A stretch of DNA of 64,000 bases, from contig NZ_LWLS01000057.1 of NCBI RefSeq assembly GCF_001905095.1, positions 97,217 to 161,216 of the forward strand, given 5' to 3'. Of the stretch, positions 46,754 to 54,968 are shown piece by piece. The notes beneath the pieces are model-generated. The model saw only the letters and a program-made list of their open reading frames with translations, did not search any database and had not been told where the DNA came from. The translations under genes and the position numbers were made by a program. This DNA comes from Micromonospora sp. CB01531. GTDB lineage: Bacteria; Actinomycetota; Actinomycetes; Mycobacteriales; Micromonosporaceae. Each line of letters opens with the position of its first letter. Within the stretch, counting starts at the first letter, position 1.

Positions 46754-47209
46754 TCAGCAGTAGGTGTAGCTGCCGCGGCTGCCCCAGGAGCAGCTGTCGA
46801 TCGCCGTGCCGGCGGAGTTGCGCAGGTAGGCGGCGTCGCCGGTGTTGTTCCACACGTACCAGGACAAGCCCCAGTAGCGGTTGCTGCTGGTGTTGGTGCC
46901 CTTGCCGGTGTGGATGACCACGCTGTAGCCGGCCTTCAGGTTGAAGTCGCTGCTGAACTTGTAGACGTGGTTGGACTTGTCGCGCAGGGTCCAGTTCTTG
47001 AGGTTGATGGTGGAGCTGCGCTTGTTGGTCAGCCGCACGTACTCCGCGTTCAGGCTGGTGTTCGACCCGTTGTCGCTGCCCGGCGAGTTGTAGTAGACCT
47101 TCGTGATCATCACGGCCGGGGTGGCCGCTTGCGCCGGGGCGGCGACGGCCAGCGACCCGCCGACGGCGATCGCGAGCGCCGAGACGAACCCAATCAGCGT
47201 CTTCTTCAA
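46754..47209 (-). CDS. secreted lamin-tail-domain protein
   Basis: 151 residues. The signal peptide MKKTLIGFVSALAIAVGGSL, ending AVAAPAQA, is probably cut near residue 28. The LTD fold (about 34-148) shows VMITKVYYNSPGSDN, EYVRLTNKRSSTINLKNWTL, YKFSSDFNLKAGYSVVIHTG and YLRNSAGTAIDSCSWG. The two Cys near the end may form a disulfide. The start codon is TTG, with AGGGGG five bases upstream. It is chromosomal, just outside attR. Such domains often bind DNA or attach to surfaces; the role here is unknown. Confidence 0.88.
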   Translation of the reverse strand: MKKTLIGFVSALAIAVGGSLAVAAPAQAATPAVMITKVYYNSPGSDNGSNTSLNAEYVRLTNKRSSTINLKNWTLRDKSNHVYKFSSDFNLKAGYSVVIHTGKGTNTSSNRYWGLSWYVWNNTGDAAYLRNSAGTAIDSCSWGSRGSYTYC

Positions 47210-47391
47210 GTGGTCCCCCTTGGTTGGACATGGACGCCGGCGTGAACCCGTCGCCGGCCAGATGCCTCGACGGCATCACATGCGCGCAGAGCGTAACGGC
47301 GGCGAACGGTAGCCTGCGTTCCGCAGCAACTGACCGGTCCTGCGACACGCAAGCGGCCCCTGACCTGCAAGGACACGGTCTCGTATAGGCG

Positions 47392-47655
47392 GTAGGGCGT
47401 GTCACTAGGCGGTTGTGTTTCCGCAGGTCAGCGCGGGTGGCCGTGTCACTAGGCCAGGAACTCAAAGCAGTCGAGATGTGGGGTGCAAACCGGGAGGTAA
47501 CGACCCATCCGGCGTGTCGTTGTCTTGATGGTCGATGCCGTGTCGCTATGGTCTGCGCGCCCGGACGGTGTCGCGTACCGCCCCGAGCCGGCCGCAAGCC
47601 AGACGGCGGCAGGCCGCTGACCTGCAGAAACGTCTGGCCCTAGTGACACGCCTAC
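47392..47655. mobile_element. 264-bp MITE-like element with 41-bp inverted ends
   Basis: The left end (47392-47433) and the complement of the right end (47615-47655) agree at about 33 of 41 aligned positions, with one gap. They share CGTGTCACTAGG outermost and CAGGTCAGCG innermost. There is no ORF between them. A further GTGTCACTAGGCCAG copy lies at 47443. This looks like a non-autonomous transposon relic. A target duplication is not evident. Confidence 0.6.
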
Positions 47656-47996
47656 TTGCGCTGCCCGAACGCGTTTGTCCTGGTCAATCCGAAGATTCGT
47701 AGCCTAGGGCCATACGCCGGCTGCGGAACTCCGGGGTAGTTTCCCTCCGGAAAGTAGCTGTCAGGGAAACGATGTCTACTTAGGCGTCTGGGAAAAGCCA
47801 TCCGGCTCGATCTGCGGCAAGTTGTCGGAGCCGCCGGTGGGCAAGAGGCTGAACCGGGTGCTCCGCGCGCCGGCCCTGGCCGGTACGGTCCGCTACTGCT
47901 GGGGGACTTTCGTCTGCGACCGCAGGCCACCCCTCTCCGCTCTGGCCAGGTGGAGAGAGGTGGCCCCATGGAGGGCGCTCGCGAAGGAGGGGCTGC
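47656..47996. other. intergenic, no supported gene
   Basis: About 340 bases between the MITE-like element and the end of the immunity gene. I see no gene with plausible composition or ribosome site. Terminator elements for the leftward operon would lie here. Confidence 0.4.
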
Positions 47997-48674
47997 TCAG
48001 CCTGAGACGCGGAGCACCTGGATGTTTTCCGCGTCCCGTTCCGAGAACCACGCCTCGAGTTCGGCGCCGTCGAGCGACCGGGTGCCGTGCTCGTCCACCA
48101 CGACCGGGCCGACCACGGTCCCCTTGGCGCCCTCAAGTTGGCAGCCGAACATCCGTGCGCCGGTCAGGACTGCGGGCATCGTGCCGCCCCCGAGGATGCA
48201 CCACCGCAGGCTCGCGAACTCGAGGTTGGCTCCGCGCAGATCGGTCTTGTACAGCTTGGCCGAGTTGAGAATCGCGTGGCTGAGGTCGGCACCCGCCAGG
48301 ACGGCTTCGTCGAGCTCCGCCGCGAACAGCCTCGCACCGCGAAAGCGGGCGTTCGGGGCTGAGCAACCAACCAGTTCCGCCTTGGCCAGGTCGGCGAAGC
48401 TCAGGTCGGCGTCCGCAAGCTCTGCGTTGTTCAGGTTTGCGCCGCCGAGATTGGCGTCCTCGAATCGGACGCCGGTCAGGCAGGAACTGACCAGGTAGGC
48501 ATCCGTCAGGTCGATGGTGCTGAGGTCCGCGCCGCGGAAATCGAGAAAATCGCCCGACAGGTACGACGTGGGGTCCGAGGCAACGGCGGTGAACCATTCC
48601 TCGAGCGCCTCCCTGGCCTCGGGACTGTCGGGCCAACGGGTCACGTCAGCGCTGCTCTGCTTGTACCTGCTCAT
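47997..48674 (-). CDS. pentapeptide-repeat protein, probable immunity protein
   Basis: 225 residues. After a helical N-terminus (about 1-35) come many A(D/N)LxX-type repeats, about 45-165: FLDFRGADLSTIDLTDAYLV, ANLGGANLNNAELADADLSF, GADLSHAILNSAKLYKTDLR. These form a right-handed quadrilateral helix that can mimic DNA. The C-terminal part (about 170-225) is non-repeated. It overlaps the toxin-like gene by four bases (ATGA, 48671-48674), the usual place of an immunity gene. Direct toxin binding is inferred. Confidence 0.8.
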   Translation of the reverse strand: MSRYKQSSADVTRWPDSPEAREALEEWFTAVASDPTSYLSGDFLDFRGADLSTIDLTDAYLVSSCLTGVRFEDANLGGANLNNAELADADLSFADLAKAELVGCSAPNARFRGARLFAAELDEAVLAGADLSHAILNSAKLYKTDLRGANLEFASLRWCILGGGTMPAVLTGARMFGCQLEGAKGTVVGPVVVDEHGTRSLDGAELEAWFSERDAENIQVLRVSG

Positions 48675-49384
48675 TCGAGGAACACCACCTTGCCGTCCAA
48701 GTCCGTGTTACCGGCGACCCGCCTCTTGAGGTCGGCCAGGGAGCTCGGAGACAGGTTCTTGCTGTCGATGATGACATGCTGTCCGCCGTCCACCTCGTCG
48801 GCGAGCTTCTGCTCGAACTCGTCGCCGTCGTAGCGTCCCTTCGTGCCCTCGGGCATCGGTTGGCCGGCCTGCCGGCCGGCTGGGAAGGTGTCGACCGGGC
48901 TCTTGACGTCCCAGTTGTTTCCGTTGCCGTCGATGAACTCGCCCTGATCCTTCTGGAATGCAGGATCGGTGTTGTCGAGTTCGGCGCGGCGAATCGGGCC
49001 AGGGATCTTGCCCTGCGCCTCGGCCTCGAGCCCGACCTCCGCCTCTCGGCGCGACTTGGCGCTGATCTTTCCGTTGTGGGCCGGGTCGGCGGCGAGCTCC
49101 TGCACCCGGCGGTCGTACTCAGGAGTGCCGGGTTTCGGGGTCTGGTATCCGTCGTCGCTGCCCGAGGGTTTGCCCTGCGAGCCGCCCTGGTCGCCGCCCG
49201 GGCGGCCCTGGCGTGCCTCCTCGGCGACGGTCTCCTGCGCTCGGCTGACGTTCTCGGGGACGTCGGTACTGCGGCGTCGCCCTGATGGGGTACCGGCGCC
49301 ATCGCCCTCACCGTCGCCGGGTGGGCGGGACGAGTTCGGGCCGTCGCCGTTTCCGCCGCCGTGGGGGGTTTTGGGTTTCGCCAT
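48671..49384 (-). CDS. polymorphic toxin with CdiA-CT-like nuclease domain
   Basis: 237 residues. Residues 1-95 are a Gly/Pro/Asp-rich disordered linker, with RAQETVAEEARQGRPGG as a short helix. The C-terminal domain (about 130-237) reads RRAELDNTDPAFQKDQGEFI, DGNGNNWDVKSPVDTFP, VDGGQHVIIDSKNLSPSSLA, DLKRRVAGNTDLDGKVVFLE. The acidic residue and WDVKSP are the D-x-K core of a PD-(D/E)XK-like fold found at the C-end of CdiA/contact-dependent toxins. No signal or WXG motif is present; export may use the neighbouring WXG-like partner. Target (tRNA or DNA) unknown. Confidence 0.72.
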   Translation of the reverse strand: MAKPKTPHGGGNGDGPNSSRPPGDGEGDGAGTPSGRRRSTDVPENVSRAQETVAEEARQGRPGGDQGGSQGKPSGSDDGYQTPKPGTPEYDRRVQELAADPAHNGKISAKSRREAEVGLEAEAQGKIPGPIRRAELDNTDPAFQKDQGEFIDGNGNNWDVKSPVDTFPAGRQAGQPMPEGTKGRYDGDEFEQKLADEVDGGQHVIIDSKNLSPSSLADLKRRVAGNTDLDGKVVFLE

Positions 49385-49394
49385 CGTCGGGCCC

Positions 49395-50096
49395 TCAGCC
49401 GTCCAGCAGCTTGGAGAGGTTGGTCAGGCTGGTGATCAGGGACATGACGTAGGTCAGGATGCGCCCGGCCCACTTGACCACGGCTGCCGCGATCTGTGCG
49501 GCGATCACCGGGATCGTGACCACGAAGATCGCCTCGACCGCCCACACGATCACGCGGGCCACCAGGTCGGCGATGAGGTCACGCACGATGTCGCGGGTGA
49601 ACATCACCAGGTTCCCGGCGGCCTGGGTGGCGGCGGCCATCGCGGCGGAGATCCCGCCGAGCCCGTTGATCGCCTCCACGTTGTGTTCCATGAGGCCGTG
49701 GTAGGCGTCCGCGGCCCGCCCTTGCCAGTGCGGCGTGTCCCCCTCGACGAAGGACTTGAGGTCGGCAGCCATGCTCTGCAGCGCGGCGGCCATGTTGTCC
49801 CAGGTGGCCGCGTGCGAGGTCACCACGTCGGGCATGCCGGTGAGCTCGTCGAGGATTTGCCGCAGCGGCTCGAAGTATTCCATCGCCCAGCCCAGCCCGT
49901 TGGCCAGCAGCGCGCTGAACGGGTCCATCACGCTCGCGGCGGCTTCGATCCCGAACGCCGCGCCCGCGATCAGGTCGTCGACCCAGCCCTCGCTGTGGAT
50001 GGCGTCGACCAGCCCCTGGAAGCTGTCGGCCAGGGCCGCCCCGGTCCAGGGCTTGCGGGTCGAGACGACGTCGGCGACCAGTGACGTGTCGGTCAT
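49395..50096 (-). CDS. WXG100-superfamily type VII secretion partner
   Basis: 233 residues. A helical region (about 60-150) contains the WXG-type turn HWQGRAADAYHGLMEHNVEA. The preceding helices read YFEPLRQILDELTGMPDVVT and WDNMAAALQSMAADLKSFVE. The C-terminal half has two hydrophobic stretches (VIVWAVEAIFVVTIPVIAAQ; IAAAVVKWAGRILTYVM). This pairs an ESX export signal-type fold with a possible membrane-inserting part. It starts four bases inside the EspC-like gene (ATGA) and ends 10 bases before the toxin gene. Confidence 0.8.
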   Translation of the reverse strand: MTDTSLVADVVSTRKPWTGAALADSFQGLVDAIHSEGWVDDLIAGAAFGIEAAASVMDPFSALLANGLGWAMEYFEPLRQILDELTGMPDVVTSHAATWDNMAAALQSMAADLKSFVEGDTPHWQGRAADAYHGLMEHNVEAINGLGGISAAMAAATQAAGNLVMFTRDIVRDLIADLVARVIVWAVEAIFVVTIPVIAAQIAAAVVKWAGRILTYVMSLITSLTNLSKLLDG

Positions 50097-50422
50097 CGCG
50101 CCGCCCCCGCCAGCCCCCCACCCGCTTTACGGATCGTGGTGTCGGCGTCGGTGTCGGCGTTGTCGTAGTTGTCGGCGGTCTTCCGCAGCCCGGCGGCCAC
50201 CAACGACAGGTTCTCCTCGACGTACGCGATCAACTCGTCCTGCCGCCTGTGCCGGCCCTCCAGGATCGCCGGCAGCCAACTGCAGAGCAGTCCGTACGCC
50301 TCGTCGCTCTGCGCGATGTGCGCGCTGGCGGTCTTGATCGCGTCGAAACGCCCGCGCAGCGTGTCGACATTGCGGGCGTGCGCGCGGATCTGCTCGGCGT
50401 CGACCGCGAAACCGTCGGCCAT
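50093..50422 (-). CDS. EspC/DUF2580-like type VII secretion target
   Basis: 109 residues: FAVDAEQIRAHARNVDTLRG, RFDAIKTASAHIAQSDEAYG, LLCSWLPAILEGRH, then LSLVAAGLRKTADNYDNADT. This is the helical hairpin family of ESX secretion-associated proteins (EspC-like), with the C-terminal YxxxD/E-type export signature in DNYDNAD. GTG 50431 overlaps the previous stop (GTGA) and is an alternative start three codons upstream. Confidence 0.82.
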   Translation of the reverse strand: MADGFAVDAEQIRAHARNVDTLRGRFDAIKTASAHIAQSDEAYGLLCSWLPAILEGRHRRQDELIAYVEENLSLVAAGLRKTADNYDNADTDADTTIRKAGGGLAGAAR

Positions 50423-50427
50423 CGGGC

Positions 50428-50865
50428 TCACCACCCGGAGTGCCGGTCGTCGGGGCTGTCCGCGGCGGGATCGGAGTCCCGTAGCTGCTGCCCGACGCGC
50501 TCGGCGATCGCTCGCGCCGCTGCCGACTCGGTGCCCACCGTGTCGGCGATGATTTCCTGCGAGCGGTCGGCCAACTGCCGTTTCGCCTCGCGGATCGTGT
50601 CCATGATCGTCCTGGCCACGACCTCGGGGGCGACCCGCTGAATCCGTGGACCCAGCCGCAGGTCGACCAACGCCCCCACAGAGTCGACCGTGACCTCGCA
50701 CAGGCCGTTGCCGTCGGCAACCGTCACCCGCAGCTCCTGGAGCCGGTCACTCATCGCCTTGGTGTCGGCCGCCAACCGGTCGATCCGGCCCTTCCACGCC
50801 GCCAGCCGATCCATCGCGCCGTCCGGATCCAGCAAGCCCCCCGCGCTCGGAACGCCGGCCCCCAT
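50428..50865 (-). CDS. YbaB/EbfC-family DNA-binding protein
   Basis: 145 residues with the YbaB core: RIDRLAADTKAMSDRLQELR, VTVADGNGLCEVTVDSVGAL, VDLRLGPRIQRVAPEVVART. A helical tail follows. YbaB proteins often head ESX-effector operons in actinobacteria, where the gene may be a co-regulated nucleoid or chaperone-like factor. GGGGGA lies near the ATG. It heads the five-gene leftward toxin operon. Confidence 0.8.
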   Translation of the reverse strand: MGAGVPSAGGLLDPDGAMDRLAAWKGRIDRLAADTKAMSDRLQELRVTVADGNGLCEVTVDSVGALVDLRLGPRIQRVAPEVVARTIMDTIREAKRQLADRSQEIIADTVGTESAAARAIAERVGQQLRDSDPAADSPDDRHSGW

Positions 50866-51172
50866 GTGTCCCCCGGTTGCTCACCGTGATCATTTCGTGG
50901 CCGACGCAGACTAACATCGCATCCACACGGGCGACCACCGTCGGCACCGCCACGGTCCACAACAGACGTACGTCACGGCGTTGTCGAAGATGGCGCCGAC
51001 ACTGCCGGCGGAGGAGGCGATTCCGACCTCGCCAAGCCGGAACCAGCATGGCCACAGCCCCCAGCGGACGCGGAAACCGCCTTGATCGGGGCGGAATAAG
51101 CGATACGCGGCAGTTGGCCAGCGGTGCCCAGGCAGGATGTGCCGAGAGCGTGCGGATGCCAGCTGGAGGTGC
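50866..51172. promoter_or_regulatory. divergent intergenic region with promoter of the toxin operon
   Basis: About 307 bases without a gene. On the minus strand TAGTCT (50908-50913) is a good -10 box for the YbaB-led operon, giving a leader of about 35 bases. On the plus strand the SnoaL-like gene has a strong GGAGGT at 51165-51170. Confidence 0.4.
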
Positions 51173-51607
51173 GTGATCGACAGGGAAGCCCTCGAAAGGT
51201 TGGATGATGCCCGGCTCGCGGCGTGGGACACCCACCGTATCGATGCCTTCGTTGACCTGCTGGCCGATGATTTCGTGCTTCGCGACACCACGGTCGGCGC
51301 GCCAATCACTACCAGGGCGGGCGCGCGTGAATACGTGGAGGCATGGCTGACCGCGTTGCCGGACATGCGGATCCGCCGTACCAGCCGCCTCGTGGACGAT
51401 GATGATGGCGCGGTCGCCGCCGAGGTGGAGTTCACCGGAACCCACACCGGTCCCATGGCGGTGGGTTCGACCCAGGTGCCGCCGACCGGCAGGACGGTGG
51501 TTGGGCGGGGGGCGTACTTCGCTCGGGTGAAGGATGGGCGGTTCGTGGAGCTCAGCATCCACCCCGACTTGGCGGGCATCATGACGCAGCTCGACCTGAT
51601 GCCCTGA
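51173..51607 (+). CDS. SnoaL-like / NTF2-fold protein
   Basis: 144 residues of the ester-cyclase/SnoaL type: DAFVDLLADDFVLRDTTVGA, PITTRAGAREYVEAWLTALP, DMRIRRTSRLVDDDDGAVAA, FTGTHTGPMAVG and PPTGRTVVGRGAYFARVKDG, ending ELSIHPDLAGIMTQL. The fold fits small polycyclic or steroid-like ligands. No biosynthetic genes surround it. The GTG is set by GGAGGT two bases upstream of GC-GTG. Confidence 0.85.
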   Translation: MIDREALERLDDARLAAWDTHRIDAFVDLLADDFVLRDTTVGAPITTRAGAREYVEAWLTALPDMRIRRTSRLVDDDDGAVAAEVEFTGTHTGPMAVGSTQVPPTGRTVVGRGAYFARVKDGRFVELSIHPDLAGIMTQLDLMP

Positions 51608-51753
51608 CACTGGCGCGAAAGGCGCGCGGCAGGCGGCCCACCACCGCCGCGGTGTAACGGCAGTCGCATCGACAACGCCGGATGAGTGAAGAGGTTGATC
51701 TCCAACCCGCCCCGCCATCCGGCAGGGGCGTCCCGCACGGCGTGAGGAAGTCA

Positions 51754-52650
51754 ATGCGACTGAATTCCCTGTCCCGCTCGCTCCGAGATGTCATCCCCAC
51801 CACCCTGGCCGGCCTCGCTCTGTTCGGAGTCACGGCGGCGGTTCTCCCGGCTGACGCGGTGGCGGCCGGGCGCGCCCAGCCCGACCTGCTGGTCGACCTG
51901 GTGACGACCGACGTGCTGAATCCGGCGGAGGGGGAGACCTTCACCGCCCAGATCGACGTCCGGAACGTCGGCAACGGCGACTCGGAGGCGGTCAAGGTGA
52001 CCGTCTCGGTGCCGCCGGGGCTGCAGACGACCACCCCGTACGGCGGCTCGGGGTGGAACTGCACGGTGGCGAGCGCGACGAGCTACTCGTGCACGTACCC
52101 GCAGCTCGTGGCCGGCGGCCGGGATCGGCTGAACGTGCCGCTCGTCGTGGCCGACGCCACCCCGGGCAGCACCGTGCCGATCACCGCGAGCATCGCCCCG
52201 CAGAAGCGGGAGGCGAACCCCGACAACAACACCGGCTCGGTCACCGTGGCCATCGCCGGCACCTGCGTCATCCGCGGCACCGTCTGGCAGGACCTGGACC
52301 GGGACGGGCAGCGCGATGAGGGCGAGCCGGCCGTCGCGGACGGCCCGGACGGCGTGCTGCGGGTGAGCCTCTGGGCCCGGCAGGGGCAGGCGGTCGGCGG
52401 CGGCTCGACCACCGTCAACCCTGACGGCACCTGGTCCATCACCGCTCGCACCGAGCTGCTTTACCAGGTGCGGATCGAGGCATCCAGCCGGTACGGCCGC
52501 ACCGTCGCCGACATGGGTAACGACACCACCGACTCCGACATGGTGACGTCGTACCAGTTCGAGCCCACCCTGCTGATCGGCAGCGCGGAGTTCTCCGCCC
52601 ACCACGGTGGCGAATACGTGATCGACGCCGGCCTGGTGGCCCAGACCTGA
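51754..52650 (+). CDS. secreted protein with CARDB-like and SdrD B-like domains
   Basis: 298 residues. An N-terminal signal (about 1-38; TTLAGLALFGVTAAVLPADA) is followed by a CARDB/DUF11 beta-sandwich (PDLLVDLVTTDVLNPAEGET; DNNTGSVTVAIAGTC). A SdrD B-type domain with the Ca-binding loop VWQDLDRDGQRDEGEPAVAD follows. ATG 51754 has GAGGAAG upstream; the longer frame adds no signal. It is a likely extracellular or wall-associated adhesive protein, with no LPXTG anchor visible, so it may be released. Confidence 0.82.
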   Translation: MRLNSLSRSLRDVIPTTLAGLALFGVTAAVLPADAVAAGRAQPDLLVDLVTTDVLNPAEGETFTAQIDVRNVGNGDSEAVKVTVSVPPGLQTTTPYGGSGWNCTVASATSYSCTYPQLVAGGRDRLNVPLVVADATPGSTVPITASIAPQKREANPDNNTGSVTVAIAGTCVIRGTVWQDLDRDGQRDEGEPAVADGPDGVLRVSLWARQGQAVGGGSTTVNPDGTWSITARTELLYQVRIEASSRYGRTVADMGNDTTDSDMVTSYQFEPTLLIGSAEFSAHHGGEYVIDAGLVAQT

Positions 52651-52656
52651 ACCGCA

Positions 52657-52693
52657 CCCGCTCGCCCCGGGAAGCGATCCCGGGGCGAGCGGG
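52657..52693 (+). terminator. 15-bp-stem terminator
   Basis: CCCGCTCGCCCCGGG and CCCGGGGCGAGCGGG are perfect inverted repeats with a seven-base loop, six bases past the stop of the secreted protein. Confidence 0.75.
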
Positions 52694-52793
52694 CCCCGCC
52701 GACACGCCGCTGGCCCGTCGTGTCCATGATCCGGCTGCGAATGCCGCCCACCTGGTACGACGGTGGCAAGCATGCCGCAGTGAGGGGGTACCG

Positions 52794-53285
52794 ATGACCG
52801 GTAGGCGGGAGACCGTGGAGGTCGATCCGGTGGTGTTCCGCGCCGTCTACGACTCGCCCGCCTCGCTGCCGGGCCGGCACCGGTGGACCACCCCCGAGTC
52901 GGACGTACGCCGGCTGGAGAAGCTGCTCAACATGCCGGCGCGCAGCATCGGCGCCCCGCTCTGGGTCAGCGGCGACGACCCGGACTGCCCGAAGTGCGGT
53001 CGCCGGGTGAACTGGTACGACATCGTCTCGTCCGCCCTGCACGGGGTGCACGACCGCACGATGATCGCCCGGGTGATCCTCGGTGAGCGCAAGTACGTGA
53101 ACACCGAGGTGCCGGAGGCCATCCCCGGCGTGCACTGCGCCGACTGCCGCAGCCCGATCGAGGGGCTGCGCAGCTTCAAGTGCCACAACTGGGCGTACGC
53201 CTTCGAGGCGCTGGAGGAGATCGTCGAGCGTATGTCCGGGGTGCCCGCGCAGCCGGCGCCGCCCCACCCGTCCGACGCTCCATAG
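52794..53285 (+). CDS. hypothetical protein with two Cys-x2-Cys pairs
   Basis: 163 residues: VDPVVFRAVYDSPASLPGRH, a helix (DVRRLEKLLNMPARSIGAPL), then a Zn-ribbon-like pattern DCPKCGRRVNWYDIVSSALH and HCADCRSPIEGLRSFKCHNW. The four Cys of the two pairs suggest one structural zinc. No known family. It sits alone between terminator and PAP2 gene. Confidence 0.75.
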   Translation: MTGRRETVEVDPVVFRAVYDSPASLPGRHRWTTPESDVRRLEKLLNMPARSIGAPLWVSGDDPDCPKCGRRVNWYDIVSSALHGVHDRTMIARVILGERKYVNTEVPEAIPGVHCADCRSPIEGLRSFKCHNWAYAFEALEEIVERMSGVPAQPAPPHPSDAP

Positions 53286-53410
53286 CCCCCGCCCCGCCAC
53301 TGCGTGATCCCTGCTCACCGGCTGTGAACCGCCTGAGACTCCGGTGCCCGATGGGGATTTTCCCGGCACCCTCCGGGTGAACGGAGTATGAACATTTGGT
53401 GAGGTGATCC

Positions 53411-54037
53411 ATGACTGACGCCGTCATGACCGACGTTCCGGATATCAGCGCGGACTGGTACCACGACATCGTGCGGTACGCCGACAGCACGCCGCAGCCG
53501 GTGCACTGGTTCGCCACCCACTTCACCGAGGGTGCGATCCTGCTGCTCGGCGTACTCATGGTGCTGGCCGCGCTGACCCGGCTGGTCGGCGGGGGCGTCC
53601 GGGGCCGGGCGCTCGCCCTGGCCGCGCCGGTCACGGTGCTGCTGTCGTACGGCGCCAGCGAGGGGCTCAAGGACCTGATCGCCGAGGACCGGCCCTGCCG
53701 CAGCCCCGCCGACCTGGTGATCGTCGCCGGGCACTGCCCACCCGTCGGCGACTGGTCGTTCCCCAGCAACCACGCCACGATCGCCGGCGCGCTGGCCGCC
53801 ACCACGCTGCTGCTGCACCGCCGGATCGGCCTGGTGGCCGCCCCGCTGGCCCTGCTGGCCGCGCTGTCCCGCACCTTCGTCGGGGTGCACTACCCGCACG
53901 ATGTGGCCGCCGGCCTGCTGCTCGGGGTTCTCGTCGGCGCCCTGCTCACCCCGCTCGCCGCCCGCCCGGTCGCCGAGCTGCTGACTCGGCGCAGCCGTCG
54001 CGCCGCCCGACCCCTCACCCGCCCCGCCCGCCGCTGA
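53411..54037 (+). CDS. PAP2-family membrane phosphatase
   Basis: 208 residues with about six helices. The three catalytic boxes are present: KDLIAEDRPCR (K-x6-RP), FPSNHA (PSGH-type) and SRTFVGVHYPHDV (SR-x5-H-x3-D). It dephosphorylates lipid phosphates such as undecaprenyl or diacylglycerol pyrophosphate at the outer face of the membrane. The C-terminal tail is basic (RRSRRAARPLTRPARR). It is convergent with the prepilin peptidase gene. Confidence 0.92.
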   Translation: MTDAVMTDVPDISADWYHDIVRYADSTPQPVHWFATHFTEGAILLLGVLMVLAALTRLVGGGVRGRALALAAPVTVLLSYGASEGLKDLIAEDRPCRSPADLVIVAGHCPPVGDWSFPSNHATIAGALAATTLLLHRRIGLVAAPLALLAALSRTFVGVHYPHDVAAGLLLGVLVGALLTPLAARPVAELLTRRSRRAARPLTRPARR

Positions 54038-54072
54038 TCCACCCGCCGCCGCCCGCGCCCATGCCCCGCCCT

Positions 54073-54140
54073 GGCCGCAGATTCACGGAAATAGTCCGTG
54101 TCCCGGGCGTCATGGCCACTCTTTCGGAGAAGGTGCGGCC
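54073..54140. terminator. palindrome between convergent PAP2 and prepilin peptidase genes
   Basis: Arms 54073-54094 and 54119-54140 pair at 17 of 22 positions, with GGCCGCA/TGCGGCC outermost. Inside lies a separate hairpin CACGGA-AATAG-TCCGTG (54084-54100). CCACTCTTTCGG here resembles the palindrome at 15879. Confidence 0.5.
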
Positions 54141-54194
54141 ACCGGGTGGCGACGGAGGGACAGGCGCGGCGGGCGCGGCCCACGCCGGGCGGCG

Positions 54195-54968
54195 TCAGCG
54201 GGCGAGGAGGAGGGCCAGGGCGGTGGCGAGGATGAGGAACGGGCCGAAGGGCAGGTGGCTGGACCAGTGGACCCGGCGCGCCGCCAGCAGGGCCAGCCCG
54301 ACCAGCGCGGAAAGGCTGACGGCGAGCACCAGCCCGACCACCAGCACCGACCATCCGTACCAGCCGAGCAGTGCGCCCGCGCCGAGGGCGAGCTTGGCGT
54401 CGCCGAGGCCGAACCCGCGCCGGCCGAGCAGCAGGGTGGTGGCGGCGAAGCCCGCGCCGAGGACGAGCCCGGCGGCGGTGGCCCGCAGCCAGGGCGCCGG
54501 ACCGGCCCCGGCCAGCGCGGCCACCCCGAGCAGCGCCCAGACGCCGGCCGCCGCCGGATAGGTGAGGCGGTCCGGCAGCCGGTGCACGGCCGCGTCGATC
54601 AGGGCCAGCGGCACCGCCCAGGCGAGCCACCAGGCCGCCGCCGCCCGCCCGCCGAGCGGTCCGTCGGCCAGTGCGAGCACCGCCACCGCCGTGGCCAGGG
54701 CGGCTTCCACCGCGCCGGGCGGCGCGCCGATCCGGGCCCGGCAGCCCGGGCAGCGGGCCGCCGGCCCGAGCGCCGGCAGCGGGCGGTCCAGGCCGACCGG
54801 CGTGCCGCAGCGGTCGCACCGGGCCCGGTCCACCGAGCCCGGGGGTACGGCGTACCGCGCGACCGCCAGCCGCATCGGCGGTACGAGGGCCAGGGCGGCG
54901 AGCAGCCGCACCACCGGACGCCGGGCAGGGGTCTCCGATCCGGCGCCCCGGAGCCGTACGGCCGTCAC
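54195..54968 (-). CDS. prepilin peptidase, TadV/PilD type
   Basis: 257 residues. A Cys4 zinc motif (CDRCGTPVGLDRPLP, then CPGCRARIG) precedes a membrane aspartyl-protease core. The catalytic aspartates lie in ALIDAAVHRLPDRL and FGLGDAKLALGAG. It cuts the leader of pilin-like proteins at the membrane and should process the Flp/TadE proteins of the divergent tad locus. The GTG follows GGAGGGG. An N-methyltransferase domain is absent, and the residues before the Cys4 motif are a short hydrophobic stretch. Confidence 0.88.
   Translation of the reverse strand: MTAVRLRGAGSETPARRPVVRLLAALALVPPMRLAVARYAVPPGSVDRARCDRCGTPVGLDRPLPALGPAARCPGCRARIGAPPGAVEAALATAVAVLALADGPLGGRAAAAWWLAWAVPLALIDAAVHRLPDRLTYPAAAGVWALLGVAALAGAGPAPWLRATAAGLVLGAGFAATTLLLGRRGFGLGDAKLALGAGALLGWYGWSVLVVGLVLAVSLSALVGLALLAARRVHWSSHLPFGPFLILATALALLLAR

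Noticed and set aside
49735..50641. Plus-strand frames across the YbaB/EspC/WXG genes
   Set aside because: They are antisense shadows; the minus-strand genes show clear families and tight start/stop overlaps.
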